Notes: generated by a model not told the origin, from the sequence alone. Shown: positions 1 through 7,480, counted from the stretch's first letter. The stretch: DNA of 64,000 bases from Ewingella americana (GCF_006438725.1 NZ_RCZD01000016.1:28719-92718); one strand, 5' to 3'. Translations and numbers: made by a program.

Positions 1-470
1 CAATCGATTAAAAAATAATGAAATATCCCTCATGATACTCTCCATGAAATCAAAACGGACTAGGCATTGACAGATCCTTACAATTAGTGACGGGATAATA
101 AGTGGAAAATGTGACAAAACAACATAATTATCACGGTGAAATATTAAAATTATTTAAGAATAAGGACAGGTTTACGTAACTTTTCCGCAAACCCGTTACA
201 ACGCTTAATTAACTCAATGTTTATTAAGGATTAACATTGCATGGAATATATTTATAATTAAGTATTATAAAAGACCAACTCTAAAATTAGATTGAAGAGG
301 TTGCTTTCTGATCTTTTTATGATCGTTTTTTGCACGTACTTTGTTTGTGGTTATAAATAACTCTGACATCCATTTCTGCGAAGTTGCCAAAGCAAGTGTC
401 GGTTCATGCTATTTGTAAGAGGTGAATGACACTATTGGTCTAGTCGGTAGGAAGGAACTATCCCCTTCCT
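1..470. other. AT-rich non-coding left edge
   Basis: I see no credible reading frame on either strand in this stretch. It is clearly richer in A and T than the tra region. A TTGACA-like hexamer lies near 67-72, but no well-spaced -10 box follows. The stretch ends where a 38-bp Tn3-type inverted repeat begins at 471. Confidence 0.5.
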
Positions 471-508
471 GGGGTCTGAAGCCCACCTGTACGAAACTGT
501 ACGCTAAG
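471..508 (+). repeat. Tn3-family 38-bp terminal inverted repeat, left-end orientation (class A)
   Basis: The 38 bases start with GGGGTCTGAAGCCC and end with TACGCTAAG, the layout of Tn3-family ends (GGGG outside, TAAG inside). The outer end faces left, so the bounded DNA lies to the right. It agrees at about 34 of 38 positions with the opposite-facing copy at 4012-4049, and more loosely with 689-726. The 5 bases outside (ttcct) do not match those outside either partner, so no target duplication is seen. Confidence 0.75.
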
Positions 509-659
509 TGTATTTTTTGAGCAGATCAGGCGAGTAAAGAAAACGAGGGTTTTGTTTACTTTTTCCGTTGGTGCCTGTCGGTATGCGGTTTTCGGCACTG
601 CCGATATTCATAAACTCGGTAATCAAATCAATGTAAACCTGCTCTACAGCACCACGACT
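504..659 (-). pseudogene. Possible C-terminal gene remnant inside a small IR-bounded unit
   Basis: An open stretch of about 50 codons follows a TAA on the minus strand. It reads like protein (it contains YIDLITEFMNIGSAENR), and its stop codon TAG lies within the Tn3-type IR at 471-508. No start codon is apparent and I do not recognise the family. With IRs at 471-508 and 689-726, the whole 256-bp unit resembles a miniature Tn3-derived element (TIME) carrying the end of a lost gene. Confidence 0.25.
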
Positions 660-688
660 TTATAGACATAAAATCATATGGTTACGTT

Positions 689-726
689 TTTAACGTACGT
701 TTCCGTTCCATTGGGCTTCAAACCCC
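689..726 (-). repeat. Tn3-family 38-bp terminal inverted repeat, right-end orientation (class A, diverged)
   Basis: Read on the minus strand, this copy begins GGGGTTTGAAGCCCAATGG and ends TACGTTAAA. It is the most diverged class A IR. Together with 471-508 it would delimit a 256-bp miniature element. The 5 bases outside it (aatac) do not match those outside 471. Confidence 0.6.
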
Positions 727-790
727 AATACCATCACTGAACATCACCTTTCTCAATGTTCACCGGCACAATGGCCAAAGGAAGAAAAGC

Positions 791-1162
791 ATGTTTGCAT
801 CGATCACCGGAAAAGAAGGGTTCGGCTATCAGTTTGAAAAGATCCGCAACGCGGTCGCCGTGTTGAACGAGAGTAACGTGCATGCGGCCACCCAGCTTGG
901 GCTGGATATCCTGGAGCAGAAGTACGCGGAGTTTGGGCAGGAGATGGACGCGGCCGGCGAGCTCGCGGACTGGGCGTATGACCTGGCCACCTACCGCCAC
1001 GCCATAGAGGTACTGCGCGGCTATTTTACCGGCAACCCGCGCGGGCTGACCGAGCGCGATGCCCGCATCTATTACCACTACCTGGAAACCGAGCATGAGC
1101 AGTTCTGCGCGATCGCGCAGGAGATTATTGCTGAAAAAAATCACGAGAACGGGGCAGGCTGA
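791..1162 (+). CDS. Conserved-looking hypothetical protein, first gene of a two-gene operon
   Basis: This encodes 123 residues. The ATG is preceded by a fair ribosome binding site (aaaggaagaaaagc). The product is soluble, acidic and mostly helical in appearance, with no signal peptide, membrane segment or motif that I recognise. Its stop codon is 2 bases from the next start (1165), so the two genes are almost certainly co-translated. The neighbour looks HEPN-like, and HEPN proteins are often encoded beside a small partner or antidote, so a toxin-antitoxin or defence pair is possible but not shown. GC-rich codon use sets it apart from the AT-rich DNA to its left. Confidence 0.7.
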   Translation: MFASITGKEGFGYQFEKIRNAVAVLNESNVHAATQLGLDILEQKYAEFGQEMDAAGELADWAYDLATYRHAIEVLRGYFTGNPRGLTERDARIYYHYLETEHEQFCAIAQEIIAEKNHENGAG

Positions 1163-1164
1163 CC

Positions 1165-1764
1165 ATGGGCAAAATATCGCCGCCGCCGCTTTTTACTTAT
1201 GCAGAAGACTGGCACAACAACGCCTGTATCAACGGCTTCCACCCCGAGCACTGGGCCTATTCGGAAGGGTACAGGCAGGCGGCCGAGTTGCTGATTGCGC
1301 ACGTCGACGCCACCGGTAGCGACCAGGATACGCTGGTGTACCCGATTGTGTTTCTGTACCGACACCACGTTGAGCTGATGCTGAAGAGGATCATCAGCAC
1401 CGCCCTCGATCTGGTTGAGCGTCCCGAGCGCTATAAACGGAAAACGGACAATCACAACCTCAATACGCTCTGGCCAATGGCTAGGTCGCTGGTTATGGAC
1501 ATTGATAAGACCTTTCCCAGGGATAATTACGCGACCCTCGACGCCGTGGTAAAAGCCTTTATTGACGCAGACGAACGCGCGACGGCCTTTCGGTACGCGC
1601 AGAACCGGACCGGAGAACCCAGCCTGACGGGAATGCAGTACATCAATACGCGGTATTTTGGCGAGATGATGAGCAAGGCCTCCTATGAGCTGGACTGCAT
1701 GGATTCGCACCTGTTGTATCTGCGCGGTATGCAGAATGAACAGCGAGCCGATTGGGGTTATTAA
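1165..1764 (+). CDS. HEPN-like helical protein of unknown function
   Basis: This encodes 199 residues, starting 2 bases after the preceding stop. Residues 55-75 contain the pattern YPIVFLYRHHVELMLK, typical of helical HEPN-like proteins found in defence and mobile islands. A conserved-looking HNLNTLWPMA segment follows near residue 100. A clear RxxxxH catalytic motif cannot be assigned by eye, so nuclease activity is uncertain. The tight operon with the 123-residue gene suggests a functional pair. The next gene, a ResD-like recombinase, starts 64 bases downstream. The alternative is simply a conserved plasmid protein of unknown role. Confidence 0.7.
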   Translation: MGKISPPPLFTYAEDWHNNACINGFHPEHWAYSEGYRQAAELLIAHVDATGSDQDTLVYPIVFLYRHHVELMLKRIISTALDLVERPERYKRKTDNHNLNTLWPMARSLVMDIDKTFPRDNYATLDAVVKAFIDADERATAFRYAQNRTGEPSLTGMQYINTRYFGEMMSKASYELDCMDSHLLYLRGMQNEQRADWGY

Positions 1765-1828
1765 CCCTGAGGAATACGCCGCTTAGGCCGCTGTTGACCC
1801 ACGACTGACGACACTAAAAATACCGGGT

Positions 1829-2614
1829 ATGAATGATATGATGATGCTTATCCCACAGGATTTTAACTCACAGTCTTTGCCACAGACCGTCTCGATAGAC
1901 TACTCCGCCGCGCTGGCCCTGCGCCGCATGGCTCAGACCCACGGTGATATGCCGGAGTATCTGCTGGCCGTGGAGGTCAGCGCATTGCTGCACTACCTGC
2001 CTGATTTGTATCAGCAGACCTGCATCGATACGCTGTGGAACACCGGCGCGCGCATTAACGAAGGACTGGCCCTGACGCGGGCGGATTTTTCACTGTCACC
2101 GCCGTACCCCTACGTCTCGCTGGCCACGCTCAAGCAGCGGCAGGAAAAGGCCGCGCGCGGCCCGGGCGCACCGTCTAAAAAGACGATCCCTCACCGGCTG
2201 GTCCCACTGTCAGATAACCATTATCTCAACCGGCTCAACAGCATGATCGCCACGCTGCGCATTCCGCTCGAGCGTAAAAACAAGCGCACCGGCCGCATGG
2301 AGCCGGCGCGGATCTGGGAGGTGACGGATCGCACGGTGCGCACCTGGCTTAACGACGCGGTGGCCCGCGCCGCCGGTGACGGCGTCACGTTCTCCGTACC
2401 GATCACGCCGCACACGCTGCGGCACAGCTACGCCATGCACATGCTGTACTCGGGCGTGCCGCTGAAGGTGCTGCAGGGGCTGATGGGGCACAAAAGCATG
2501 AAGTCGACCGAGGTGTATACGCGGATATTTGCGCTGGACGTGGCGGCACGCCACCGGGTGCAGTTCTCAATGCCCGGCGCAGACGCGGTGGCCATGCTTA
2601 GACAGACATCTTGA
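1829..2614 (+). CDS. resD: ResD-like tyrosine recombinase (F plasmid D protein family)
   Basis: This encodes 261 residues. It is a tyrosine recombinase with catalytic R75 (TGARINEG), H195-x-x-R198 (HTLRHS), H221 (GHKS) and nucleophile Y230 (EVYTRIF). The length and the N-terminal pattern (DYSAALALRRMAQTHGDMPE) fit the F plasmid D protein, ResD, which resolves plasmid multimers at rfsF next to the replication region. Here it is 27 kb from the visible repA, between Tn3-type IRs, so either the replicon has been split by insertions or the gene travelled alone. Its recombination site was not identified. Multimer resolution is the likely role. Confidence 0.85.
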   Translation: MNDMMMLIPQDFNSQSLPQTVSIDYSAALALRRMAQTHGDMPEYLLAVEVSALLHYLPDLYQQTCIDTLWNTGARINEGLALTRADFSLSPPYPYVSLATLKQRQEKAARGPGAPSKKTIPHRLVPLSDNHYLNRLNSMIATLRIPLERKNKRTGRMEPARIWEVTDRTVRTWLNDAVARAAGDGVTFSVPITPHTLRHSYAMHMLYSGVPLKVLQGLMGHKSMKSTEVYTRIFALDVAARHRVQFSMPGADAVAMLRQTS

Positions 2615-2680
2615 TGAAGAAACTTGAGCACCGTTTAAATCAGCTAACCGTAAAGCATTGTTTTTCAATGGAGAAGAAGG

Positions 2681-3562
2681 GTGAAATTTTCTTACCGACA
2701 CGGTTTTGATCCAGACTATAAAAATGAACCGATACGCGAGGATGCCCCATCTTGGCTGAAATCGATGTTCTTTGCTTCCATTCTCGACAAACTGATTTAC
2801 GTGGACGGCGACAGCAGGGTTCAAAACACTGAGAACCGCCCGCTAGGGATTAAAAGCCTGATAGAAAGTCTTTGTGCCCAAAATGGACAGGAAACAGATC
2901 AGCAAGATTTGGACTCATTTTATTGCCACGAGGCACTCAAAGGCATAATTCAATATCTACCGTGGTATCAATTTTATGATGCGGTTGAGATTATCGGTCA
3001 ACAACTGAAAGAGAGCGAGGCAAAACGCCCCTTCTCGTGGGGGCAGAAGGCCTATGAGGAACTAAGTTTTGCTTCTTACCGCCAAAAAGTGAATGACCTG
3101 TTTTCTACGCATAAAATTGAATGGAAACTCAGTGAGTCATCCAGCTTAGAGACTCCACTTCCCAGCGATCTTGAGCTTAAGATCAACCAAGCTGACGCTT
3201 CTCTTCAGGACCGATTTGAACCAGCCAGAAAACATTACGCTAAGGCTCGTTACTTTGCGTTGGGTTCGCATAAAGATCCGGAGAATTCGATTAAAGAATC
3301 TATCAGTGCCGTAGAGAGCGTATGCCGGACGTACTATCCGTCCGCTTCAACGTTGGGGGATGCGCTAAAACAAATGAGAAAGGAGAGTGTGGTCTCACCG
3401 CTTCTTATTACGGTCATAGAAAAGTTTTACGCCTATACAAATGCAGAACCCGCTGTTAGACACGGTAGCGATAAGGCGTCTTCAGTACTTGAATATGATG
3501 CAGAGCTGGCATTGCATATATCATCAGCATTCATCAGAACCATTATTCAGAGAAAGAAATAG
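2681..3562 (+). CDS. AbiJ_NTD4/HEPN-type protein, putative abortive infection factor
   Basis: This encodes 293 residues from a GTG start behind a good ribosome binding site (gagaagaagg). The start MKFSYRHGFDP and the following helical part (about residues 1-160) fit the AbiJ N-terminal domain 4 family. Residues 190-293 form a HEPN-like domain (NSIKESISAVESVCR, then AEPAVRHGSDKASSV). HEPN proteins of this kind are usually RNA-cleaving defence factors that act inside the infected cell; that role is inferred from the family. It stands as a single gene 66 bases after resD. The codon use is more AT-rich than that of resD, suggesting separate acquisition. Confidence 0.75.
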   Translation: MKFSYRHGFDPDYKNEPIREDAPSWLKSMFFASILDKLIYVDGDSRVQNTENRPLGIKSLIESLCAQNGQETDQQDLDSFYCHEALKGIIQYLPWYQFYDAVEIIGQQLKESEAKRPFSWGQKAYEELSFASYRQKVNDLFSTHKIEWKLSESSSLETPLPSDLELKINQADASLQDRFEPARKHYAKARYFALGSHKDPENSIKESISAVESVCRTYYPSASTLGDALKQMRKESVVSPLLITVIEKFYAYTNAEPAVRHGSDKASSVLEYDAELALHISSAFIRTIIQRKK

Positions 3563-3744
3563 ACAGCGCTACGTTAATTCTGGAGGGGTGTCACCTTAAA
3601 CATTTAACAAAATTAAAGCAGCGCAATTTTCTGTCTTGTATACCCCAATGTCATAGCCTAAAGTGCCGCCACTTTCCTCTTGGGTCATCACCTATCTGTC
3701 ACGTACATTATGATCATCACTTAAACGTCACAAATAGGAGAAAA

Positions 3745-3804
3745 ATGTACATACACAACTACCGACCGTTACGTGCTGTTGATGCCGAACTGTACAAAAA
3801 GTAG
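3745..3804 (+). pseudogene. Short 19-codon reading frame ending at a Tn3-type IR
   Basis: An ATG with a strong ribosome binding site (aataggagaaaa) opens a 19-codon frame (MYIHNYRPLRAVDAELYKK) whose TAG stop lies directly beside the IR at 3806. The strong translation signal and abrupt end suggest the 5' end of a gene cut off by the element. A genuine micro-peptide cannot be excluded. Confidence 0.35.
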
Positions 3805-3805
3805 G

Positions 3806-3843
3806 CTTATCGTAGGATATTTTCCCTTTCCCAAGCGGACCCC
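3806..3843 (-). repeat. Tn3-family 38-bp terminal inverted repeat, right-end orientation (class B)
   Basis: On the minus strand it begins GGGGTCCGCTTGGGAAAGG and ends ATCCTACGATAAG. It is the same class as the pair at 21253-21290 and 28458-28495 (about 34/38 positions). It has no matching left end nearby, so it is a stray end lying inside the class A segment. Confidence 0.75.
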
Positions 3844-3844
3844 T

Positions 3845-3951
3845 ACTTCAAGCTGCTTGTGCACATTCGCTCACCCGAATCACTTACTCGAGTAAGTGAT
3901 TCGGGTGAGCTCATTTGCCGCCTTCCTGCAACTCGAGTTATTTTTGGTATA
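3845..3951. repeat. ERIC-like intergenic repeat with a 42-bp perfect palindrome
   Basis: The outer parts (CTTCAAGCTGC on the left, GCCGCCTTCCTGCAACTCGA and GGTATA on the right) match the ends of ERIC/IRU elements known from Yersinia, Serratia and relatives. The centre, 3869-3910, is a perfect 42-base palindrome (GCTCACCCGAATCACTTACT and its complement) rather than the usual imperfect ERIC core. The reading frame that crosses it has no sign of being a gene. Confidence 0.65.
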
Positions 3952-4011
3952 TATCGGATATCATTGTCTTTTGTCATGGCAGCGAAAACACCATTCTGGT
4001 TAAAAAACATA

Positions 4012-4049
4012 CTTAGCGTACGTTTTCGTACGGTTGGGCTTCAGACCCC
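4012..4049 (-). repeat. Tn3-family 38-bp terminal inverted repeat, right-end orientation (class A)
   Basis: On the minus strand it begins GGGGTCTGAAGCCCAACCG and ends GTACGCTAAG. It is the best partner of 471-508 (about 34 of 38 positions). The 5 outside bases are tacgc, unlike those at the left end. Confidence 0.75.
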
Positions 4050-4110
4050 TACGCCGCAACTACACGAGCTTCAGTTCGCACTTGCCTGCGTGGTGGATGA
4101 GTGTCAATGC

Positions 4111-5352
4111 TCATTGCACGCCCTTATGGCGCGCTGTCGCCTGGTCGTGTGCTGCGCGTGGCTGGGTTGCCAACAAGACCAGTGCGATACCCACAGAGCA
4201 CACTACGGCAACTGCCCCCGCGAGGTAGACCGCGCTCACACCGCTGTTGTTGGCAATCGCACCGGCTATGGGCCCGGTGATGCCTAGCGAAATATCGAGA
4301 AACGCCACATAGGCACCCATCGCTGCGCCCCGGCTTTGTGGCGGGGCCCGCCGAACGGCTTCAACGCCGAAACCAGGAAACGCTAGCGAGTAGCCGAAGC
4401 CCGTCAGTGCAGCGCCGATGTATGCCATAGGCTCCCCATCAGCGCCCCAGATAAGCAGTTGGCCGACGGCCTCGATCAGCACACATACGAAGGCGACTTT
4501 GGCACCACCAACCTTGTCTGGCAGGTGCCCGAAGAACAGTCGGGCACCGATGAAAGCAACGCCGAAAGCGGTGAAGGCCAGCGATGCATTGCCCCAATGC
4601 CGGGCGGAGAACAGCAATGCAATGAACGTCGTAATGACACCGAAGCCCACACTGGACAATGCCAACCCCATGCCAGGCACCCAGACCGTTCTCAGTACCT
4701 TATAGAAAGGGATGCGCCGCGCCGAGGACGGTGCTATCGGTCTCACGGCGGCAATTGCGCCTAGAGCGATCAGGGGGATCAAGATCGTCGCCATTGCAAT
4801 CCCGGCAAAGCCAAACTGCCCATACACGGCTACCCCCATTGGTGCCCCGGCGGCATAGGCGCCATACATCGCAATGCCAACCCAGGCCATGGCCTTGCCT
4901 GCATTTTGAGGGCCAATCAAACCGACACTCCAGGTCAAGGCACCCGTGACCACCAGGCTTTCCGCACAGCCCAGTAGCACGCGACCAAGTACCAGCACGC
5001 CAACCGAAGCTGGCGGCGAAGTGGCAAAGGCCAACGATGCCAAATAGACCAACCCCGAACCTGCTGCGAGGAAGAGGCCCGCTACTACGGCGCGTTTCGC
5101 TCCACGCGTATCGGCCAAACCGCCAGCCCAAGCACGTGACAATAGAGCCGCAGCAAATTGGCTGCCGATCACGATACCGACGATCAGCGGGCTCATCGCC
5201 AGCGTGTCGTGAAGATGCAAGGGCAGCACTGGTAAAGGCAAGCCAATGGTCAGAAAACCGATGAACACGGCCAAGGTGATGGGTAGCAGTTTGAGGAAGG
5301 CGTTGGGGCTTGCCGCCGCCGAAGCGCCTTTTCTCAGTAAATCAGAACTCAT
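4111..5352 (-). CDS. MFS drug/sugar efflux transporter
   Basis: This encodes 413 residues, nearly all hydrophobic, with about 12 predicted membrane helices and the usual longer central loop near residues 205-220 (RPIAPSSARRIPF). The pattern GLADTRGAKRAVV after the second helix is the MFS signature loop. It belongs to the general MFS exporter group that includes YhhS- and AraJ-type proteins; the substrate cannot be read from the sequence. The start ATG at 5352 has a GGAG site 6 bases upstream. It is divergent from the tetR-type gene at 5445 across an 80-bp gap with paired operator-like sites, so it is very likely repressed by that regulator. Confidence 0.85.
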   Translation of the reverse strand: MSSDLLRKGASAAASPNAFLKLLPITLAVFIGFLTIGLPLPVLPLHLHDTLAMSPLIVGIVIGSQFAAALLSRAWAGGLADTRGAKRAVVAGLFLAAGSGLVYLASLAFATSPPASVGVLVLGRVLLGCAESLVVTGALTWSVGLIGPQNAGKAMAWVGIAMYGAYAAGAPMGVAVYGQFGFAGIAMATILIPLIALGAIAAVRPIAPSSARRIPFYKVLRTVWVPGMGLALSSVGFGVITTFIALLFSARHWGNASLAFTAFGVAFIGARLFFGHLPDKVGGAKVAFVCVLIEAVGQLLIWGADGEPMAYIGAALTGFGYSLAFPGFGVEAVRRAPPQSRGAAMGAYVAFLDISLGITGPIAGAIANNSGVSAVYLAGAVAVVCSVGIALVLLATQPRAAHDQATARHKGVQ

Positions 5353-5371
5353 GATGTCTCCATTAAAAATA

Positions 5372-5416
5372 CGAGCAATTGCTCAACATGTGAGTAATAA
5401 TATGAGCATTTACTCG
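5372..5416. promoter_or_regulatory. Paired operator-like inverted repeats between MFS and TetR genes
   Basis: Two related 14-bp sites are visible: CGAGCAATTGCTCA at 5372-5385 and, on the opposite strand, CGAGTAAATGCTCA at 5403-5416. The first holds a perfect palindrome (GAGCAATTGCTC). They occupy the divergent promoter region, as expected for binding of the adjacent TetR-family repressor. Confidence 0.6.
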
Positions 5417-5444
5417 TGTTGAAAACTCACATTTGGAGCCAGCC

Positions 5445-6062
5445 ATGCAATCTCTGCCGCAGCCCCGCAGACAGCCGCGTCAAGCACGTTCACAACACAT
5501 GGTTGAAGCCATTCTTGAGGCGACAGCTCGCGTTTTGGCGGAGCGCGGATACGCCGGAACCAATACCAATGTGGTGGCGGAGCGCGCCGGTGTGAGCGTG
5601 GGATCGGTTTACCAGTACTTCCCAAACAAGGACTCACTGGTGACCGCTTTGCATGAACGCCATGCTGCGCAGATGTACCTAGCGATCGATACCGTGCTGG
5701 CGTCAGTCCACCCGCACAGTATGAGAGGCCATATTGAAGCCATCGTGCATGCGCTCTTGGCTGCGCATCAGGTGGAGCCAAAGTTGCACCAAGTGCTGGA
5801 GAAGGAGTTCCCGTTCTTCGACGCCCCCAAGAATGGGAGCCCGGCCGATGCAAGCATTTTCCGTAGGGTACGTGATTTGCTGGAGGAGCATCGGGCGCAG
5901 ATCGCTCGGCGCAATCTCGACTTGGCGACTTGGGCGGTGCTTCAAGTCATGGAGTCGTTGGTGCATGCGGCGATCATTGATCCACCGATGGGGTTTTCTT
6001 CAAGGGAGATAGAGAAAACGATCACGGATGTCGTTTTTGGCTATCTTATTGGCAATGCTTAG
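5445..6062 (+). CDS. TetR-family transcriptional repressor
   Basis: This encodes 205 residues from the ATG at 5445, preferred over an upstream TTG because GGAG lies 6 bases before the ATG. Residues 15-65 form a TetR helix-turn-helix (ILEATARVLAERGYAGTNTN, then VGSVYQYFPNKDSLV). The C-terminal half is the ligand-binding helical domain. It is divergent from the MFS transporter and probably represses it until an unknown inducer binds. The TAG stop codon lies within the Tn21-type IR at 6058-6095, so the gene runs right up to the edge of a transposon end. Confidence 0.88.
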   Translation: MQSLPQPRRQPRQARSQHMVEAILEATARVLAERGYAGTNTNVVAERAGVSVGSVYQYFPNKDSLVTALHERHAAQMYLAIDTVLASVHPHSMRGHIEAIVHALLAAHQVEPKLHQVLEKEFPFFDAPKNGSPADASIFRRVRDLLEEHRAQIARRNLDLATWAVLQVMESLVHAAIIDPPMGFSSREIEKTITDVVFGYLIGNA

Positions 6063-6095
6063 CGTGCTTTATTTTCCGTTTTCTGAGACGACCCC
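6058..6095 (-). repeat. Tn21-subgroup 38-bp terminal inverted repeat, right-end orientation
   Basis: On the minus strand it begins GGGGTCGTCTCAGAAAACGG and ends AAAGCACGCTAAG, which matches the ends of Tn21-subgroup transposons as I know them. The stop codon of the tetR-type gene is inside it. No opposite-facing partner of this class is present in the window, so the MFS/TetR pair appears to be cargo beside one surviving transposon end. Confidence 0.8.
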
Positions 6096-6148
6096 AAATA
6101 TGACTGTCCCCGCCGAACGTCGGTAACGTAAGTTCGCCCTCAATTATG

Positions 6149-6177
6149 CAAAAAAACAGCCAGGCATCACTGCCTGA
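6149..6177 (-). terminator. Rho-independent terminator, minus strand
   Basis: On the minus strand the hairpin CAGGCA-gtga-TGCCTG is followed by gctgttttttt. It would stop leftward transcription coming from the DUF2971 gene region. Confidence 0.55.
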
Positions 6178-6212
6178 CCGGGTTCCATACTGCCTATGTA
6201 ATCACCTGAATA

Positions 6213-6331
6213 GGATTGACCCAGTTACTGAAACCTCACTGAGCCAAGCTCCTACCTAATAAACCATTGCCCGTGCTGGATTTTCACCGATTGGCGTTGG
6301 GTCAGCTTGGCATCGGTTACTGGGTCAATCC
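6213..6331. repeat. Inverted repeat pair about 100 bp apart
   Basis: GGATTGACCCAGT at 6213 recurs inverted as ACTGGGTCAATCC ending at 6331. The 119-bp unit holds no reading frame and has no obvious target duplication. It could be a small mobile-element remnant or a long-range hairpin. Confidence 0.4.
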
Positions 6332-6475
6332 GACGTCAGCGCCGACACCTGTTGGTGCTTGGCGATTGGCCGATCATCGGCAAACCGTAAATCTTCCATG
6401 TTGATTTCCTTACCATGGACTTCGTGGCGAATTTGATGGTGATCTGAACGGCATTGGCCGCCAAGTCTGGGGTTC

Positions 6476-7228
6476 TTAGAAAACCGTGCGCGCGTCTGGC
6501 ACGACTTTGAACGATTGGAATGCCAGCCTGGCTTTAAATACAACTGCGTTGGGAAAATGCAGTTTAACTTTCTGCCTTACCGATTCGAGGGGCTCCTCGC
6601 ATAGTGGTCCGAGGATCACCTCTACCAGTTGAATATCGCCACTGATTGGCCAGAAGTGAAACGGTCCTTCCAAGGTTGCATCATTCAAGCTCACGAACCG
6701 ACGGTATTCCTCCTCATACCGCCATCCTCCGGACTTGGTGCACAGCAACTGTTGTTGCAGTTCTTCGCTCAGATTGTCTGGGATTGATGTTGGGTGAAGA
6801 GCATTGAGGATTCGATCGTCTTGGTAGCTGACCTGCTGAACCGTGCTGCGGTTTACGTCAAAACCCAAACAGACTCCTGTGTGTTTATCGGCGTAGTGGC
6901 TCCACATCACCGGCTCTGACCAATCTCCAGCGAAGCACAGTAAGCCCATCAGCGAATGGCTTTTATCTTTCCAGTCTCTTACGACCTGGCGCGTCTTGTG
7001 TTCTTTGAAGTTCGCAGCAAGGAGCTCGAAGGGGTCATTCAGATCAGCAAAGCGAGAGACCTTGATGCGCCGATTTTCTATGTTGCTGAGAGCGTGTTTG
7101 ACGCTGTTGAGGTTGTACAGGCGAATCGTCGAGCGATTAACTGGTGGGCGGCAGGCTATCGCGCTCCCCATGTCTGATTTGTAGCCAGCTGAGATCCATT
7201 CACGTCTGAGCATTTCGTTGGTCGGCAT
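6476..7228 (-). CDS. DUF2971 family protein
   Basis: This encodes 250 residues. Family features are visible in order: FADLNDPFELLAANF (residues 60-75), LLCFAGDW followed by MWSHYADKHTGVCLGFD (about 95-125), and the WRYEEEYRRF segment (about 170-180). DUF2971 proteins have no established biochemical role; they are frequent in mobile and defence islands. A weak ribosome binding site (GGAAAAAGGC) precedes the ATG. A second DUF2971 gene lies at 19721-20674. A long hairpin at 7253-7287 separates this gene from the small gene upstream. Confidence 0.8.
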   Translation of the reverse strand: MPTNEMLRREWISAGYKSDMGSAIACRPPVNRSTIRLYNLNSVKHALSNIENRRIKVSRFADLNDPFELLAANFKEHKTRQVVRDWKDKSHSLMGLLCFAGDWSEPVMWSHYADKHTGVCLGFDVNRSTVQQVSYQDDRILNALHPTSIPDNLSEELQQQLLCTKSGGWRYEEEYRRFVSLNDATLEGPFHFWPISGDIQLVEVILGPLCEEPLESVRQKVKLHFPNAVVFKARLAFQSFKVVPDARTVF

Positions 7229-7252
7229 GCCTTTTTCCGTTCTGTCTGTGAC

Positions 7253-7287
7253 TGTCGGGAGCCGACTCGCTGAATCGGCTCCCGACA
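7253..7287. other. 13-bp-stem hairpin between two leftward genes
   Basis: TGTCGGGAGCCGA (7253-7265) is followed 9 bases later by its exact complement (7275-7287). There is no T-run on the minus strand, so it is not a classic terminator. It could be an attenuator, a protein-binding site or an mRNA-stabilising stem between the 54-residue gene and the DUF2971 gene. Confidence 0.45.
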
Positions 7288-7315
7288 GACCCGTCTTGCG
7301 GGCCTGTGTATTTGA

Positions 7316-7480
7316 TCAATCTTCGTCTTCGGAATATATCGCCATCAGGTGAACGAAGTAGGCCGTTCCGTCAGGCTTGGTGCCAGGAGCAACAGCAGCA
7401 ATCTCCCAATCAGCATCACGGAATTCCTTAACTTCCTTCTCGCCTTCAACTTCCCGAGTTTCCAAAATTCTACGGGCCAT
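7316..7480 (-). CDS. Small acidic hypothetical protein (54 residues)
   Basis: The ATG at 7480 has a very strong ribosome binding site (CAGGAGGAAAT), so this start is preferred over an in-frame upstream codon that would give 70 residues. The product begins MARRILETREVEGEKEVKEF and ends in an acidic tail (YSEDED). I recognise no family. It lies upstream of the DUF2971 gene in the same direction and may be co-transcribed with it. Confidence 0.6.
   Translation of the reverse strand: MARRILETREVEGEKEVKEFRDADWEIAAVAPGTKPDGTAYFVHLMAIYSEDED

Larger units (their letters stand above)
471..4049. mobile_element. Transposase-less segment bounded by Tn3-type IRs (class A)
   Basis: Two inward-facing class A 38-bp IRs (471-508 and 4012-4049, about 34/38 identical) frame 3.6 kb. 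Inside are a two-gene unknown operon, a ResD-like recombinase, an AbiJ_NTD4-type gene, an ERIC-like repeat and a further Tn3-type end at 3806-3843. No Tn3 transposase or resolvase is inside. Such segments could move if a related transposase is supplied in trans, as for composite TIME-type elements; that is inference. The lack of matching 5-bp flanks means it could also be a chance pair left by separate insertions. Confidence 0.4.

Noticed and set aside
3859..4287. 142-codon rightward frame
   Set aside because: It crosses the ERIC-like palindrome and a Tn3-type IR and then runs antisense to the MFS gene; no ribosome binding site or family.
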